A stretch of 64,000 nucleotides of DNA from Streptomyces marincola (GTDB lineage: Bacteria > Actinomycetota > Actinomycetes > Streptomycetales > Streptomycetaceae), in NCBI RefSeq assembly GCF_020410765.1, contig NZ_CP084541.1, positions 1,731,001-1,795,000 of the forward strand. The letters are read 5' to 3'. Position numbers and translations under genes: made by a program. Position 1 is the stretch's first letter, and every line of letters begins with the position of its first letter. Positions 1 to 8,595 of this stretch are shown here, piece after piece. A model generated the notes under the pieces. That model had not been told where the DNA came from, did not search any database, and saw only the letters and a list, made by a program, of their open reading frames with translations.

Positions 1-12
1 ACAAGGAGCCCC

Positions 13-2301
13 ATGCACAACCCCTGGCAGGACACGACACTCCCGGCCGAGACCCGCGCCGCGGAACTGCTGTCCCGGATGACTCTTGAGGAAAAGCTCG
101 CCCAGCTGGTCGGCATCTGGCCGGGCTCGGACGCCGGCGAGGACGACGACGCGGACGTCGCCCCCATGCAGTCCCAGATCAACTCGACCGCCCCCGACCT
201 GGAGACCCTGCTCGCCGACGGGCTCGGCCAGCTGACCCGGCCCTTCGGCACCGCGCCGGTCGATCCGACCGAGCGGGCCAGGTCCCTGGCCGACGAGCAG
301 CGCCGGATCGCGGGCGCCAACCGCTTCTCCATCCCGGCCCAGGTCCACGAGGAGTGCCTCACCGGGTTCGCCGCCTGGCAGGCCGCCGTCATCCCGACTC
401 CGCTGGCCTGGGGCGCCACCTTCGACCCCGGTCTGGTGGAACGGGCCGCCCGGCTGATCGGCGACTCGATGCGCTCCGCCGGCATCCACCAGGGGCTGGC
501 CCCCGTGCTCGACGTGCTGCGCGACCCGCGCTGGGGGCGCACCGAGGAGACGATCGGCGAGGACCCCTACCTCGTCGGCACCATCGGCACCGGCTACGTG
601 CGCGGCCTTGAGGCGGCCGGCATCGTCGCCACCCTCAAGCACTTCGCAGGGCACGCCGCCTCGCGCGGTGCCCGCAACCACGCCCCGGTGTCCATCGGCC
701 CGCGCGAGCTGGCCGACGTCGCGCTGCTCCCGTTCGAGATGGCGTTGCGCGAGGGCGGCGCGCGTTCGGTGATGAGCGCCTACCACGACCTCGACGGGGT
801 GCCGGCGAGCGCCGACGCGTGGCTGCTGACCACCCTGCTGCGCGAGGAATGGGGCTTCACCGGCACGGTCGTCTCCGACTACTTCGCCGTGTCGTTCCTC
901 GAACTCACCCACCAGGTGGCCGGCTCCCCCGGCGAGGCCGCGGGCCTCGCGCTCGCCGCGGGCATCGACGTCGAACTGCCCGCGCAGCGCTGCTACGGCC
1001 GGCCGCTGCTGAAGGCCGTGCAGTCGGGCGAGGTCGCCGAAGAGCTCGTCGACCGCGCCGTGCTGCGCGTCCTGGCCCAGAAGGCCGAACTCGGCCTGCT
1101 CGACCCGGACTGGTCGCCCGAGCCGGCCGCGCTGGCCGACGGCGCCACCGTCGACCTGGACCCGCCCGCGATGCGGGAGGTCGCCAGGCAGCTGGCCGAG
1201 GAGTCCGTGGTGCTGCTCGCCAACCGCGACGGCACCCTGCCGCTCGCCGGAACCGGCAGGATCGCCGTCGCCGGGCCGCTCGCCGACGACGTCGCGCCGC
1301 TGCTCGGCTGCTACACCTTCCCCCGGCACGTCGGGGTGCGGCACGCGGACCTGCCCGTCGGCATCGAGCTGGCCAGCGCCTTCGCCGCACTGCGCGCCGA
1401 ACTGCCCGGGGCCGAGGTCACACTGGCCGAGAACGCGGCGGACACCGAGGGCGCGGACGTGGTCGTCATGGTGGCGGGCGACAGGTCGGGCCTGTTCGGC
1501 CGCGGCACCTCGGGCGAGGGCTGCGACGCGCTCGACCTCGACCTGCCCGACGGCCAGGGCGCGCTGCTCGACGAGCTGCTCGACACCGGCCTGCCCGTGG
1601 TGCTCGTGCTGCTGACCGGCCGGCCCTACGCGCTCGGCCGCTGGGCCGACCGGCTGGCCGGCTGCGTCCAGGCGTTCTTCCCCGGCGAGGAGGGCGGCGG
1701 CGCGGTCGCCGGCGTGCTGTCGGGCCGCATCAACCCCTCGGGCCGGCTGCCGGTCGGCGTGCCCCGCCACGCCGGCGGCCAGCCGGCGCCCTACCTCGCG
1801 CCGCCGCTCGGCCGGGCCGGCGAGGCGAGCAGCGTCGACCCGACGCCGCTGCACCCGTTCGGCCACGGCCTGTCGTACACCTCGTTCGCGTGGGACGGCG
1901 CGGCGGCCGACGCGAGCACCCTGGACACCGACGGGGCCACCACCGTGCGCCTGCGCGTGACCAACACCGGCGACCGGGCCGGCACCGAGGTGGTGCAGCT
2001 GTACCTGCACGACCCGGTGGCGCGCGTGGCGCGGCCGGTGAACCGCCTGATCGGCTACGCGCGCGTCGACCTCGAACCCGGCCGTTCCGCCGAGGTCGCG
2101 TTCCGTTTCCACGCGGACCTGAGCGCCTACACCCTGGCGCCTGGCCGCCGCATCGTCGAGCCCGGCGCCCTCGAACTGCGCCTCGGCGCGTCGAGCGGCG
2201 ACCTCGGGCACACGGTGGCGCTGACCCTGACCGGGCCTGAACGCGCCGTGGGCACCGACCGCACGCTCGACTGCCCGGCGACGGTCCGGCACCTGCCGTA
2301 A
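13..2301 (+). CDS. Glycoside hydrolase family 3 beta-glucosidase-type enzyme
   Basis: Retaining exo-glycosidase, probably a beta-glucosidase or beta-xylosidase acting on oligosaccharides. The 762 residues show the usual GH3 order: N-terminal (beta/alpha)8 domain, an alpha/beta sandwich from about residue 390, and a C-terminal fibronectin-III-like domain (about 640-730). The catalytic nucleophile is seen as Asp289 in TVVSDYFAV; the KHFAGH motif of domain 1 is also present. The protein opens MHNPWQDTTLPAETRA with no signal peptide, so it is probably cytoplasmic and acts on imported sugars. An AAGGAG ribosome site lies 4 bases before the ATG. Its own promoter and any transporter partners lie before the window. 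Family certain; substrate not readable from sequence. Confidence 0.93.
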   Translation: MHNPWQDTTLPAETRAAELLSRMTLEEKLAQLVGIWPGSDAGEDDDADVAPMQSQINSTAPDLETLLADGLGQLTRPFGTAPVDPTERARSLADEQRRIAGANRFSIPAQVHEECLTGFAAWQAAVIPTPLAWGATFDPGLVERAARLIGDSMRSAGIHQGLAPVLDVLRDPRWGRTEETIGEDPYLVGTIGTGYVRGLEAAGIVATLKHFAGHAASRGARNHAPVSIGPRELADVALLPFEMALREGGARSVMSAYHDLDGVPASADAWLLTTLLREEWGFTGTVVSDYFAVSFLELTHQVAGSPGEAAGLALAAGIDVELPAQRCYGRPLLKAVQSGEVAEELVDRAVLRVLAQKAELGLLDPDWSPEPAALADGATVDLDPPAMREVARQLAEESVVLLANRDGTLPLAGTGRIAVAGPLADDVAPLLGCYTFPRHVGVRHADLPVGIELASAFAALRAELPGAEVTLAENAADTEGADVVVMVAGDRSGLFGRGTSGEGCDALDLDLPDGQGALLDELLDTGLPVVLVLLTGRPYALGRWADRLAGCVQAFFPGEEGGGAVAGVLSGRINPSGRLPVGVPRHAGGQPAPYLAPPLGRAGEASSVDPTPLHPFGHGLSYTSFAWDGAAADASTLDTDGATTVRLRVTNTGDRAGTEVVQLYLHDPVARVARPVNRLIGYARVDLEPGRSAEVAFRFHADLSAYTLAPGRRIVEPGALELRLGASSGDLGHTVALTLTGPERAVGTDRTLDCPATVRHLP

Positions 2302-2352
2302 CGTTACGTATTCTTCTCATCACCCATCGCGGTGCGGCCCTACCCTGGGGGG

Positions 2353-3276
2353 ATGGGCTGGACCGTACGCGACATTCCCGACCTCAAGGGCCGCACCGCG
2401 GTGGTGACCGGCGCCAACAGCGGTCTCGGCTACGTGACCGCCCGCGAGCTGGCCCGGCGCGGCGCGCGCGTCGCACTCGCCTGCCGGAGCCAGGACCGGG
2501 GACAGGCCGCACTCGAACGACTGTTTGACGAAGTACCGGAGGCCCGCGCCGAGATGCGGCTCCTCGACCTCGCCGACCTGGCGTCGGTGCGGGCCTTCGC
2601 CGTCGAGTGGGGCGAACGGCGCCTCGACCTGCTCATCAACAACGCCGGACTGATGGCCGTGCCCTACGCGAGGACGGCCGACGGCTTCGAGATGCAGTTC
2701 GGCGTCAACCATTTGGGCCACTTCGCCCTCACCGGGCTGCTCATCGACCGGCTGCTCGCCAGCCCGCAGGCCCGCGTCGTCACCGTGTCCAGCGTCATGC
2801 ACCTGCTGGCGAACGTCGATCTGCGCGACCTCAACTCCCAGCGCAAGTACGGCCGCTGGGTGGCCTACGGGCGCTCCAAGACGGCGAACCTGCTGTTCAC
2901 CCACGAGCTGGCCCGCCGGCTGCGCGGCCGGCACGTCGTCGCCGCGGCCGTGCACCCCGGGTTCGCGCGCTCCGCGCTGCACACCCGCGGCGCGCGCCTG
3001 GTCGGCAGCCGCCTCCAGGAACGGCTGGCGCGCCTGGGCACCCGGTTGTTCGCCACGCCGCCCGAGGCCGGGGCGACCCCGTCGCTGTACGCCGCCACCG
3101 CGCCCGGCGTGGCGCCCGACTCGTTCACCGGCCCCGGGCTGCTCGGCCCGCGCGTCCCGCGCGGCGGCGGCGGCCCCTGCGACGCCTGGCGCGCGCCCTG
3201 GACGCGGAACGACGTGGCGGCGGCCCGGTTGTGGGACGCCTCGGAGGAGCTGACGGGCGTGCGCTGGGGCGTGTGA
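2353..3276 (+). CDS. Short-chain dehydrogenase/reductase (WW-oxidoreductase/retinol dehydrogenase-like)
   Basis: NAD(P)-dependent oxidoreductase of the classical SDR fold, 307 residues. The cofactor motif TGANSGLG lies near residue 20, NNAG near 97, the catalytic serine in VTVSSVMH, and the active-site YGRSK pair near residue 175. The overall pattern matches the protochlorophyllide/retinol-dehydrogenase-like branch. The ATG was preferred over an in-frame GTG 21 bases upstream because homologues start just before the nucleotide-binding strand. A TACCCT hexamer at 2341-2346 could be a -10 box, which would leave almost no leader. Two GC hairpins follow the gene. Substrate unknown. Confidence 0.88.
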   Translation: MGWTVRDIPDLKGRTAVVTGANSGLGYVTARELARRGARVALACRSQDRGQAALERLFDEVPEARAEMRLLDLADLASVRAFAVEWGERRLDLLINNAGLMAVPYARTADGFEMQFGVNHLGHFALTGLLIDRLLASPQARVVTVSSVMHLLANVDLRDLNSQRKYGRWVAYGRSKTANLLFTHELARRLRGRHVVAAAVHPGFARSALHTRGARLVGSRLQERLARLGTRLFATPPEAGATPSLYAATAPGVAPDSFTGPGLLGPRVPRGGGGPCDAWRAPWTRNDVAAARLWDASEELTGVRWGV

Positions 3277-3370
3277 ATCAGTCACGCGCGCCGCACGCGT
3301 CACGAGGACAGCGGCGGTTCCACCCGCGCCGACCGTAGGTTTTCGGCCTGCGCCGAGGGCGCCGGCCGGG

Positions 3371-3446
3371 CCGTCCGCCCGCGGGGCGGACGGGCGCCCG
3401 CCCCGGCGCCGCGCGGGGGCCTCGCCCCGCCTGCGGCAAGGCCCCC
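3371..3446 (+). terminator. Tandem GC-rich hairpins after the SDR gene
   Basis: Two stem-loops follow one another in the 250-base gap before the next gene. The first has perfect 10-bp arms at 3371-3380 and 3384-3393 with a GCG loop. The second has 12-bp arms at 3415-3426 and 3435-3446 with one mismatch and an 8-base loop. No U-tract follows, which is common for streptomycete terminators. They probably separate the SDR gene from the DUF4178 operon. Confidence 0.55.
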
Positions 3447-3525
3447 GGACGGCTGCCGGGGACATGCTCGTGTCATACTCGGCCGCATTCCGGGAACGGT
3501 TGCGGAACACAACGGGGGTGGGCCG

Positions 3526-4155
3526 ATGGGCCTTTTTTTGGCCATCGCGGGACTGGTGGCGCTCGGGGTCGCGGTCGCCGTCCTGCTGCGCGCGCGGCGC
3601 ACGCGGGAAGCGGCGCGGGCCGACGCGGAACGCCGGGCGCCGCGCGACCCGTTCGATCCCGGGCAGGACACGGCGGGCGACCCGCGGCAGCTCAAGGCCG
3701 GCGACCTGGTCGAGTACCTGGGCGAACGCTTCTTCGTGCGCGGCTCGCTGCGGCTGCGTCAGGGCGGCTTCACCTGGTCGGAGCACTACCTCGACAGCAT
3801 GGACGGCACCGCCGACGGCCGCCGCTGGCTGTCCGTCGAGGAGGACCCCGACCTCGAAGTGGTCCTGTGGACGGAACAACGCGGCAGTGAACTGCGCCCA
3901 GCCGCCACCTCGTTGACCGTCGAGGGCACCACTTACCACAGGACCGAGCACGGCACCGCCGACTACCGCTCCGAGGGCACGACCGGGCTCGGCCCGGCCG
4001 GCCGCATGGAGTACGCCGACTTCGAGGGCCCGGGCGGGCGTTCCCTCGCCTTCGAGCGCTTCCTCGGCGACCAGGGGCGCGGCGCGTGGGAGGTGTCACT
4101 CGGTGAGCGCGTCCCCGCCGGCACGCTCGTGGTCTACCCCGGCGGCGGCGCGTGA
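3526..4155 (+). CDS. DUF4178 domain protein with N-terminal membrane anchor
   Basis: First gene of a five-gene operon ending in an aminopropyltransferase. The 209-residue protein starts with one hydrophobic segment (about residues 2-22, followed by basic RARRTR) and then carries a compact beta-rich DUF4178 domain (about 50-205). That domain contains the typical GDLVEYLGERFFVRGSLR start and a WTEQRG segment. Function is not established for DUF4178. In actinobacteria it recurs with DUF2617, DUF4247 and DUF350 proteins beside spermidine-synthase-like enzymes, which suggests a shared cell-envelope or polyamine-related role. The stop overlaps the next start by 4 bases. Confidence 0.85.
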   Translation: MGLFLAIAGLVALGVAVAVLLRARRTREAARADAERRAPRDPFDPGQDTAGDPRQLKAGDLVEYLGERFFVRGSLRLRQGGFTWSEHYLDSMDGTADGRRWLSVEEDPDLEVVLWTEQRGSELRPAATSLTVEGTTYHRTEHGTADYRSEGTTGLGPAGRMEYADFEGPGGRSLAFERFLGDQGRGAWEVSLGERVPAGTLVVYPGGGA

Positions 4156-4652
4156 GCGCCGGCGTCCGGTTGACGGCCCCTTACCTGGACACGCGCGCCG
4201 ACCACCTCTCGTTCGCGCTCGGGCTGCCCGCCCGTGAGGCGCTGGCCGTCACCCGGCTCGACCTCGGCGGCCTCCCCGTCGAGCTGCGGCTGCTCGGCGC
4301 CTCCCACCAGGTGTTCGCCGGGCCGGTCGGCGAAACGCTGGCCTGCCTGCCCGGGGAGCCTGGCGGCGGCCCGCCGGGCACCGTGACCCGCACGGTCGAG
4401 GGCTGGCGCTACCGCTTCGAGGCGCGCGTCCTGACGTGCGAGGCCGAGGAGTTCACCGCGCGGGTGGCGGCGGTGCGCGAGCGCACCGCGGGGCGCGAGG
4501 GCGCGCTGTGCGGCGTGTTCCCGGGCTCGCCCGACGCCGTCACCGCCCTCGCCGCGCACCGCGCGGCCCGCATCATCACCTGGCAGACCTGGCACACGTA
4601 TCCCCAGGCCGGCCAGATCGTGGAAACCCGCACCCGACTGGAGGCACCGTGA
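4152..4652 (+). CDS. DUF2617 family protein
   Basis: A 166-residue soluble protein of the DUF2617 family, with no signal peptide or membrane segment. Visible family features are the opening LTAPYLDTRADHLSFALGL, the GASHQVF motif and the closing TWHTYPQAGQIVETRTRLE. Start GTG lies in a GTGA overlap with the DUF4178 stop, and its own stop overlaps the following start in the same way, so translation of the three is probably coupled. No biochemical function is known to me; association with the neighbouring DUFs is the main information. Confidence 0.85.
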   Translation: MSAGVRLTAPYLDTRADHLSFALGLPAREALAVTRLDLGGLPVELRLLGASHQVFAGPVGETLACLPGEPGGGPPGTVTRTVEGWRYRFEARVLTCEAEEFTARVAAVRERTAGREGALCGVFPGSPDAVTALAAHRAARIITWQTWHTYPQAGQIVETRTRLEAP

Positions 4653-5071
4653 TACGCCCCAGGACCCTCTCCGCCGCCGCGGTCACCGGCGCCCTGCTGA
4701 TCACCGGCTGCGGTGGCGGGGGCGACGATGACGACGACGCGCCCCGCGCCTGGATCGCCGCCACCTACGAGTCGACCGGCATCCCCGACCGGTACCGGGA
4801 CGCCCGGGACACGCCGGTGGCGGTCGCGCACGAGATCATCGGCGAACGCCGGGCCGAGGACCGCGTCGACAGCGGCGGCATGGTCTTCCTCCGCTACGAC
4901 GACGACGTCGTGGTGGTGGCACCGCGCGGGGCCGGCGGCAGCGACATCGAGATCGACGGCTACGACGAGGCCCGTTCCCACTACAGCAGCCACGTCGGCC
5001 ACGTGTGGCCGGCCTCCCCGAGCCGCGGTGGCGGCGACTTCAGGGGCGGCGGCCCCGGCTCGGGCAAGTAA
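4649..5071 (+). CDS. DUF4247 lipoprotein
   Basis: Short exported protein of 140 residues. It has a lipoprotein signal: basic MIRPR start, hydrophobic stretch and lipobox LLITGC with the modified cysteine at residue 21. An acidic Gly/Asp run follows the cysteine. The mature part contains VFLRYDDDVVVV and a C-terminal glycine/serine-rich tail ending GPGSGK. It fits DUF4247, found with DUF350 and DUF4178 proteins. Start GTG overlaps the DUF2617 stop. Expected to be anchored on the outer face of the membrane; role unknown. Confidence 0.85.
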   Translation: MIRPRTLSAAAVTGALLITGCGGGGDDDDDAPRAWIAATYESTGIPDRYRDARDTPVAVAHEIIGERRAEDRVDSGGMVFLRYDDDVVVVAPRGAGGSDIEIDGYDEARSHYSSHVGHVWPASPSRGGGDFRGGGPGSGK

Positions 5072-5128
5072 CGCAGCGCCGGCCCGGCGAGCGGGCCCCG
5101 TACACAGAACAGGGACGGACACACAGCA

Positions 5129-5569
5129 ATGGTCGGAGACATATTCCAGTCGGCCGGCGAGGCCGTGCTCTACGGCGTCGTCGGGTTCGCCGTCATGGCC
5201 GTGGCCTTCTACGCGCTCGACCTGGTGACCCCGGGTCACCTCGCCAAGATCGTGTGGAAGGACAGGAACAAGGGCGCCGCGGTCGTGCTCGGCGGCGAGA
5301 TGCTCGGCGTCGGCTGGGTGATCGCCGAGGCGATCCGCGCCAGCGAGTCCGAGGAAGGGCTCGGCTACGGACTGCTGAGCACCGGCCTGTACGGGCTGGC
5401 CGGCGTCGTGGTGATGACCCTGGCGTTCGCCGTGGTCGGCGCGATCACGCCGGGGCCCATGGGCGCCATGGTGCTTGAGGACCAGGACAACCGGCCGCAC
5501 CCGGCCGCCTGGGTGCAGGGCGCGGTCTACGTCGGCACGGCCCTGATGGTCGGCGCGGCACTCTCGTGA
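5129..5569 (+). CDS. DUF350 family membrane protein
   Basis: Integral membrane protein of 146 residues with about four hydrophobic helices (roughly residues 13-32, 48-66, 82-104 and 124-145). The DUF350 pattern is clear, including a first helix ending in LDLVTPGHL and its internal echo AITPGPMGAMV, which indicates a duplicated two-helix unit. It starts 57 bases after the lipoprotein gene and overlaps the next gene by 4 bases. DUF350 proteins often accompany spermidine-synthase-like enzymes; the biochemical reason is not known. Confidence 0.87.
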   Translation: MVGDIFQSAGEAVLYGVVGFAVMAVAFYALDLVTPGHLAKIVWKDRNKGAAVVLGGEMLGVGWVIAEAIRASESEEGLGYGLLSTGLYGLAGVVVMTLAFAVVGAITPGPMGAMVLEDQDNRPHPAAWVQGAVYVGTALMVGAALS

Positions 5570-7116
5570 CGGCGCGGCCCCGGCTGGCGCGGTTCCTGCT
5601 GCTGCTCACCGTGTTCCTGTGCGCCGCCTGCGGCCTCGTCTACGAACTGGCGCTCGTCGCGCTCGGCGGCTACCTCATCGGGAACACGGTCTTCCAGACC
5701 TCGCTCGTCCTGTCGGTCATGGTCTTCGCCATGGGCGTCGGCTCGCTGGCCGCCAAGCCACTCCAGCGGCGGGCGGTCGGCGCGTTCGCGCTCGTGGAGG
5801 GGCTGCTGGCCCTGATCGGCGGGCTGTCGGTGCTGCTGCTCTACGTGCTGTTCGCGTGGGTGGGGATCTACACGCCGGCGATGGTGGTGGTCGCGTTCGT
5901 CGTGGGGCTGCTCATCGGCGCGGAGATCCCGCTGCTGATGACGCTGCTCCAGCGCATCAGGCGGCAGGAGGCGGGCGGCGCGGTCGCCGACATGTTCGCC
6001 GTCGACTACCTGGGCGCGCTGGTCGGCGGGCTGTGCTTCCCGCTCCTGCTGCTGCCGACGTTCGGGCAGCTCAAGGGCGTGCTCGTGGTGGGCGCGGTCA
6101 ACGCGGTCGCGGGCGTGGCGGCCGTGCTGTGGATCTTCAGGGGGCAGACGCGCAGGATCGTGCGCGGCGGGCTGCTGACCGGGATGGCGCTGGTGCTGAC
6201 GGTGCTCGCGGGCGCGTACGTGTACGCGGGCGACATCGAGATGACGGCCAGGCAGCGGCTGTACCGGGACCCGATCGTGCACGCGGAACGCACCCCGTAC
6301 CAGGAGATCGTCGTCACCGAGTCGTTCGGGTTCATGGACACCGCCGACCTGCGGCTGTTCCTGAACGGCGACCTCCAGTTCTCGTCCGTGGACGAGTACC
6401 GCTACCACGAGGCCCTGGTGCACCCCGGGCTCGCGGACCTGCCGCCGCGCTCCTCGGTGCTGATCCTCGGCGGCGGCGACGGGCTGGCGCTGCGCGAGGT
6501 GCTGCGGTACGAGGAGGTGGAACGGGTCACGCTCGTCGAGCTCGACCGGGCGGTGACCGACCTCGCCGCCGACTGGGACCGGCTGCGCGAGCTGAACGAC
6601 GACGCGCTGGCCGACCCGCGCGTCGATGTGGTCAACGCGGACGCGTTCACCTGGCTGCGCAACGCGCCCGGCGGCTTCGACTCCGTGCTCGTCGACTTCC
6701 CCGATCCGGAGGACACCGCCACCGCGAAGCTGTACTCCGTCGAGTTCTACACGATGCTCACGCGCGTGCTCGCGCCGGACGGCCGGCTGGTCGTGCAGGG
6801 CGGCTCGCCGTTCTTCGCGCCGCGCACCTACTGGTCCATCGACGCGACGCTGCGCGAGGCCGGCTTCGCGACCACGCCGTACCAGGTGGACGTGCCGAGC
6901 TTCGGCAACTGGGGCTTCCTGCTGGCCGGTCCCGGCGCGCAGGCGCCGCCCCTGCGGCTGGCGGACGACGTGCCGCCGCTGCGTTTCCTGGACGACGCGG
7001 TGCTGCGGGCGGCGACCGTCTTCCCGCTCGACCGCAGGGAGCGCGACGTGCGCGCCAGCACGCTGATGGACCCCGCCGTGCTCGAATACGCCCAGCGCGA
7101 ATGGCGGTTCGGCTGA
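5566..7116 (+). CDS. Membrane-embedded polyamine aminopropyltransferase (spermidine synthase-like)
   Basis: A 516-residue fusion: about seven hydrophobic segments (residues 5-220), then a soluble Rossmann methyltransferase-fold domain of the spermidine synthase family. The SAM-type loop appears as LILGGGDGLALREVL, followed by the acidic end of strand 2 (LVELDRAV) and DSVLVDFPDPEDTATAKLYS, where aminopropyltransferases bind the amine. The family transfers an aminopropyl group from decarboxylated SAM to an amine; the real substrate of the membrane-fused form is not established. GTG start overlaps the DUF350 stop. It is the last gene of the operon and is followed by a strong hairpin. Confidence 0.9.
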   Translation: MTARPRLARFLLLLTVFLCAACGLVYELALVALGGYLIGNTVFQTSLVLSVMVFAMGVGSLAAKPLQRRAVGAFALVEGLLALIGGLSVLLLYVLFAWVGIYTPAMVVVAFVVGLLIGAEIPLLMTLLQRIRRQEAGGAVADMFAVDYLGALVGGLCFPLLLLPTFGQLKGVLVVGAVNAVAGVAAVLWIFRGQTRRIVRGGLLTGMALVLTVLAGAYVYAGDIEMTARQRLYRDPIVHAERTPYQEIVVTESFGFMDTADLRLFLNGDLQFSSVDEYRYHEALVHPGLADLPPRSSVLILGGGDGLALREVLRYEEVERVTLVELDRAVTDLAADWDRLRELNDDALADPRVDVVNADAFTWLRNAPGGFDSVLVDFPDPEDTATAKLYSVEFYTMLTRVLAPDGRLVVQGGSPFFAPRTYWSIDATLREAGFATTPYQVDVPSFGNWGFLLAGPGAQAPPLRLADDVPPLRFLDDAVLRAATVFPLDRRERDVRASTLMDPAVLEYAQREWRFG

Positions 7117-7128
7117 TCCGTCCTGCGG

Positions 7129-7158
7129 CCGTGCGCCGGCGCGCGGGCCGGCGCACGG
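7129..7158. terminator. Bidirectional hairpin between convergent genes
   Basis: Perfect 12-bp inverted repeat (arms 7129-7140 and 7147-7158, 6-base loop) in the 48-base gap between the aminopropyltransferase and the serine hydrolase, which point at each other. It can serve both strands. Confidence 0.7.
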
Positions 7159-7164
7159 CGCCGT

Positions 7165-8376
7165 TCAGCGGCCCTGGGCGCCCGCCGGCAGATCGGGCTC
7201 GGCCGCGGGCGCGAACCGCGCCCCCTCGGCGGGCGGCCGCGCACCGCAGAACGCCGCCTCCAGGGTCTCGCCGAGCGCGGTGTTGACGGTCCCGTTGTTC
7301 GACGTGTTGGCCGTCGCCGCCAGGCTGCGCGCGCCGTCCTCGGTGGCGAACGCGTAGGTGTAGTAGCCCTGCACGGTGCCGGTGTGCCCGAACACCGACA
7401 GGTCGCAGGACAGGTCGTACCGCCGCAGCCCGAGACCGTAGTGCCGGGTGCCCGTGCCGTCGGTGGGCGCGAAGGACAGCATCTCGGACAGCTCGCCCGC
7501 GCCCAGCAGCTCGCCGCCGAGCAGCGCTTCGAGGAACCGGTTCAGGTCCTCGGGCGTGGAGATCATCGCCCCGGCCGACTGCGCCCACGAGGCCGTCTGC
7601 TCGGTGGAGTCCACCAGCGGCGACCCGGCCTCGTCCGGCGTCAGGTGCCCGCTGATGTGGGCGCCGGGGAAGGTGGCCGCCGGGTGCACGTAGGCGGTGC
7701 CGTGCAGGCCGAGCGGACCGATGACGCGCTCCTGGTAGGCGTCGGCGAGCGACTGGCCCGTCAGGTGCTCGATGAGCAGGCCGGCGACGACGAAGTTGGC
7801 GTTCGAGTAGGCGTAGGCGGAGCCCGGCTCCACGGTCAGCGGCTGCGCGGTCGACAGGTCGACAAGCTCCCGCAGCGTGAACACCTCGTGGCGCACCGCC
7901 TCGAAGCCCGGCACGGTCCGCGCGAACATGTCGTTGCTGTAGTCGTACAGGCCGCTGCGGTGGGACAGGACGTGCCGGAGCGTGATCCGGTCGTCGGGCA
8001 GCAGCCCGGGCAGGTGGTCGTTCACCGCGTCGTCGAGCCCGGCCGCGCCCTCCCCGACCAGCTGGAGCAGGACGACGGCCGAGAACGTCTTGGTCACGCT
8101 GCCGACGCGGAACTGCGCGCGGGTGTCCATCGGCTGCCCCGAGCCGAGCGCCCGTTCCCCGACCGTCTCCTCGACCACGCCGCCGGGCCCCTCGAACCGC
8201 GCCATCGCGCCCGGCGCGCCCAGTTCGACGGACTCCTCAAGGGCGCCGCGCAGCCCGGCCTCGTCGGGAGCGGGCGCCCCGGCCGGCGCGGCGACGGCCG
8301 ACTGGGTGCCCGCGGTGAGCGCGGCCAGCAGCGCGACGGCCGCCGCGACCGTCCGCCGGGTGGTGGGGGGACTCAT
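7165..8376 (-). CDS. Exported beta-lactamase-family serine hydrolase (D-alanyl-D-alanine carboxypeptidase-like)
   Basis: Penicillin-binding-fold serine hydrolase, 403 residues from the chosen ATG. A Sec signal peptide is visible (MSPPTTRR, then a hydrophobic stretch, cleavage near AVAA-PAG at residue 30). The catalytic motif SxxK is Ser93-Val-Thr-Lys96, the second motif is Tyr190-Ser-Asn192, and an HTG triad stands near residue 344 in place of KTG. This matches class-C-like peptidases and esterases such as streptomycete DD-carboxypeptidases. Longer upstream in-frame starts would put a basic proline-rich extension before the signal peptide and are less likely. It probably acts on peptidoglycan peptides or small esters outside the cell. 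No clear ribosome site precedes the ATG. Confidence 0.88.
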   Translation of the reverse strand: MSPPTTRRTVAAAVALLAALTAGTQSAVAAPAGAPAPDEAGLRGALEESVELGAPGAMARFEGPGGVVEETVGERALGSGQPMDTRAQFRVGSVTKTFSAVVLLQLVGEGAAGLDDAVNDHLPGLLPDDRITLRHVLSHRSGLYDYSNDMFARTVPGFEAVRHEVFTLRELVDLSTAQPLTVEPGSAYAYSNANFVVAGLLIEHLTGQSLADAYQERVIGPLGLHGTAYVHPAATFPGAHISGHLTPDEAGSPLVDSTEQTASWAQSAGAMISTPEDLNRFLEALLGGELLGAGELSEMLSFAPTDGTGTRHYGLGLRRYDLSCDLSVFGHTGTVQGYYTYAFATEDGARSLAATANTSNNGTVNTALGETLEAAFCGARPPAEGARFAPAAEPDLPAGAQGR

Positions 8377-8595
8377 GCTGATGCTCAATGTTCCGGACTC
8401 CTGACGTGTCGGACATCCCTGTGCGCGAGCAACGCTAGGCCCCGGCGCGCCCGCCGCCGGGCGCCGACCCGGCACAGCCACACGACACGCCAGGAACGCG
8501 CGCCGGCACCCCCCGTTCCGGCCACACGGCGTTCACGCGTTCCGGCGGGCGCCGGGCGCGTTCCGGCACACGGCCGGGGCGGGAAGGATCGCGGC

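Noticed and set aside
2320..3951. A 543-codon minus-strand open frame across the SDR and DUF4178 genes
   Set aside because: Its protein is low-complexity Arg/Ala/Gly/His-rich and antisense to two clear genes; such frames are normal at this GC content.
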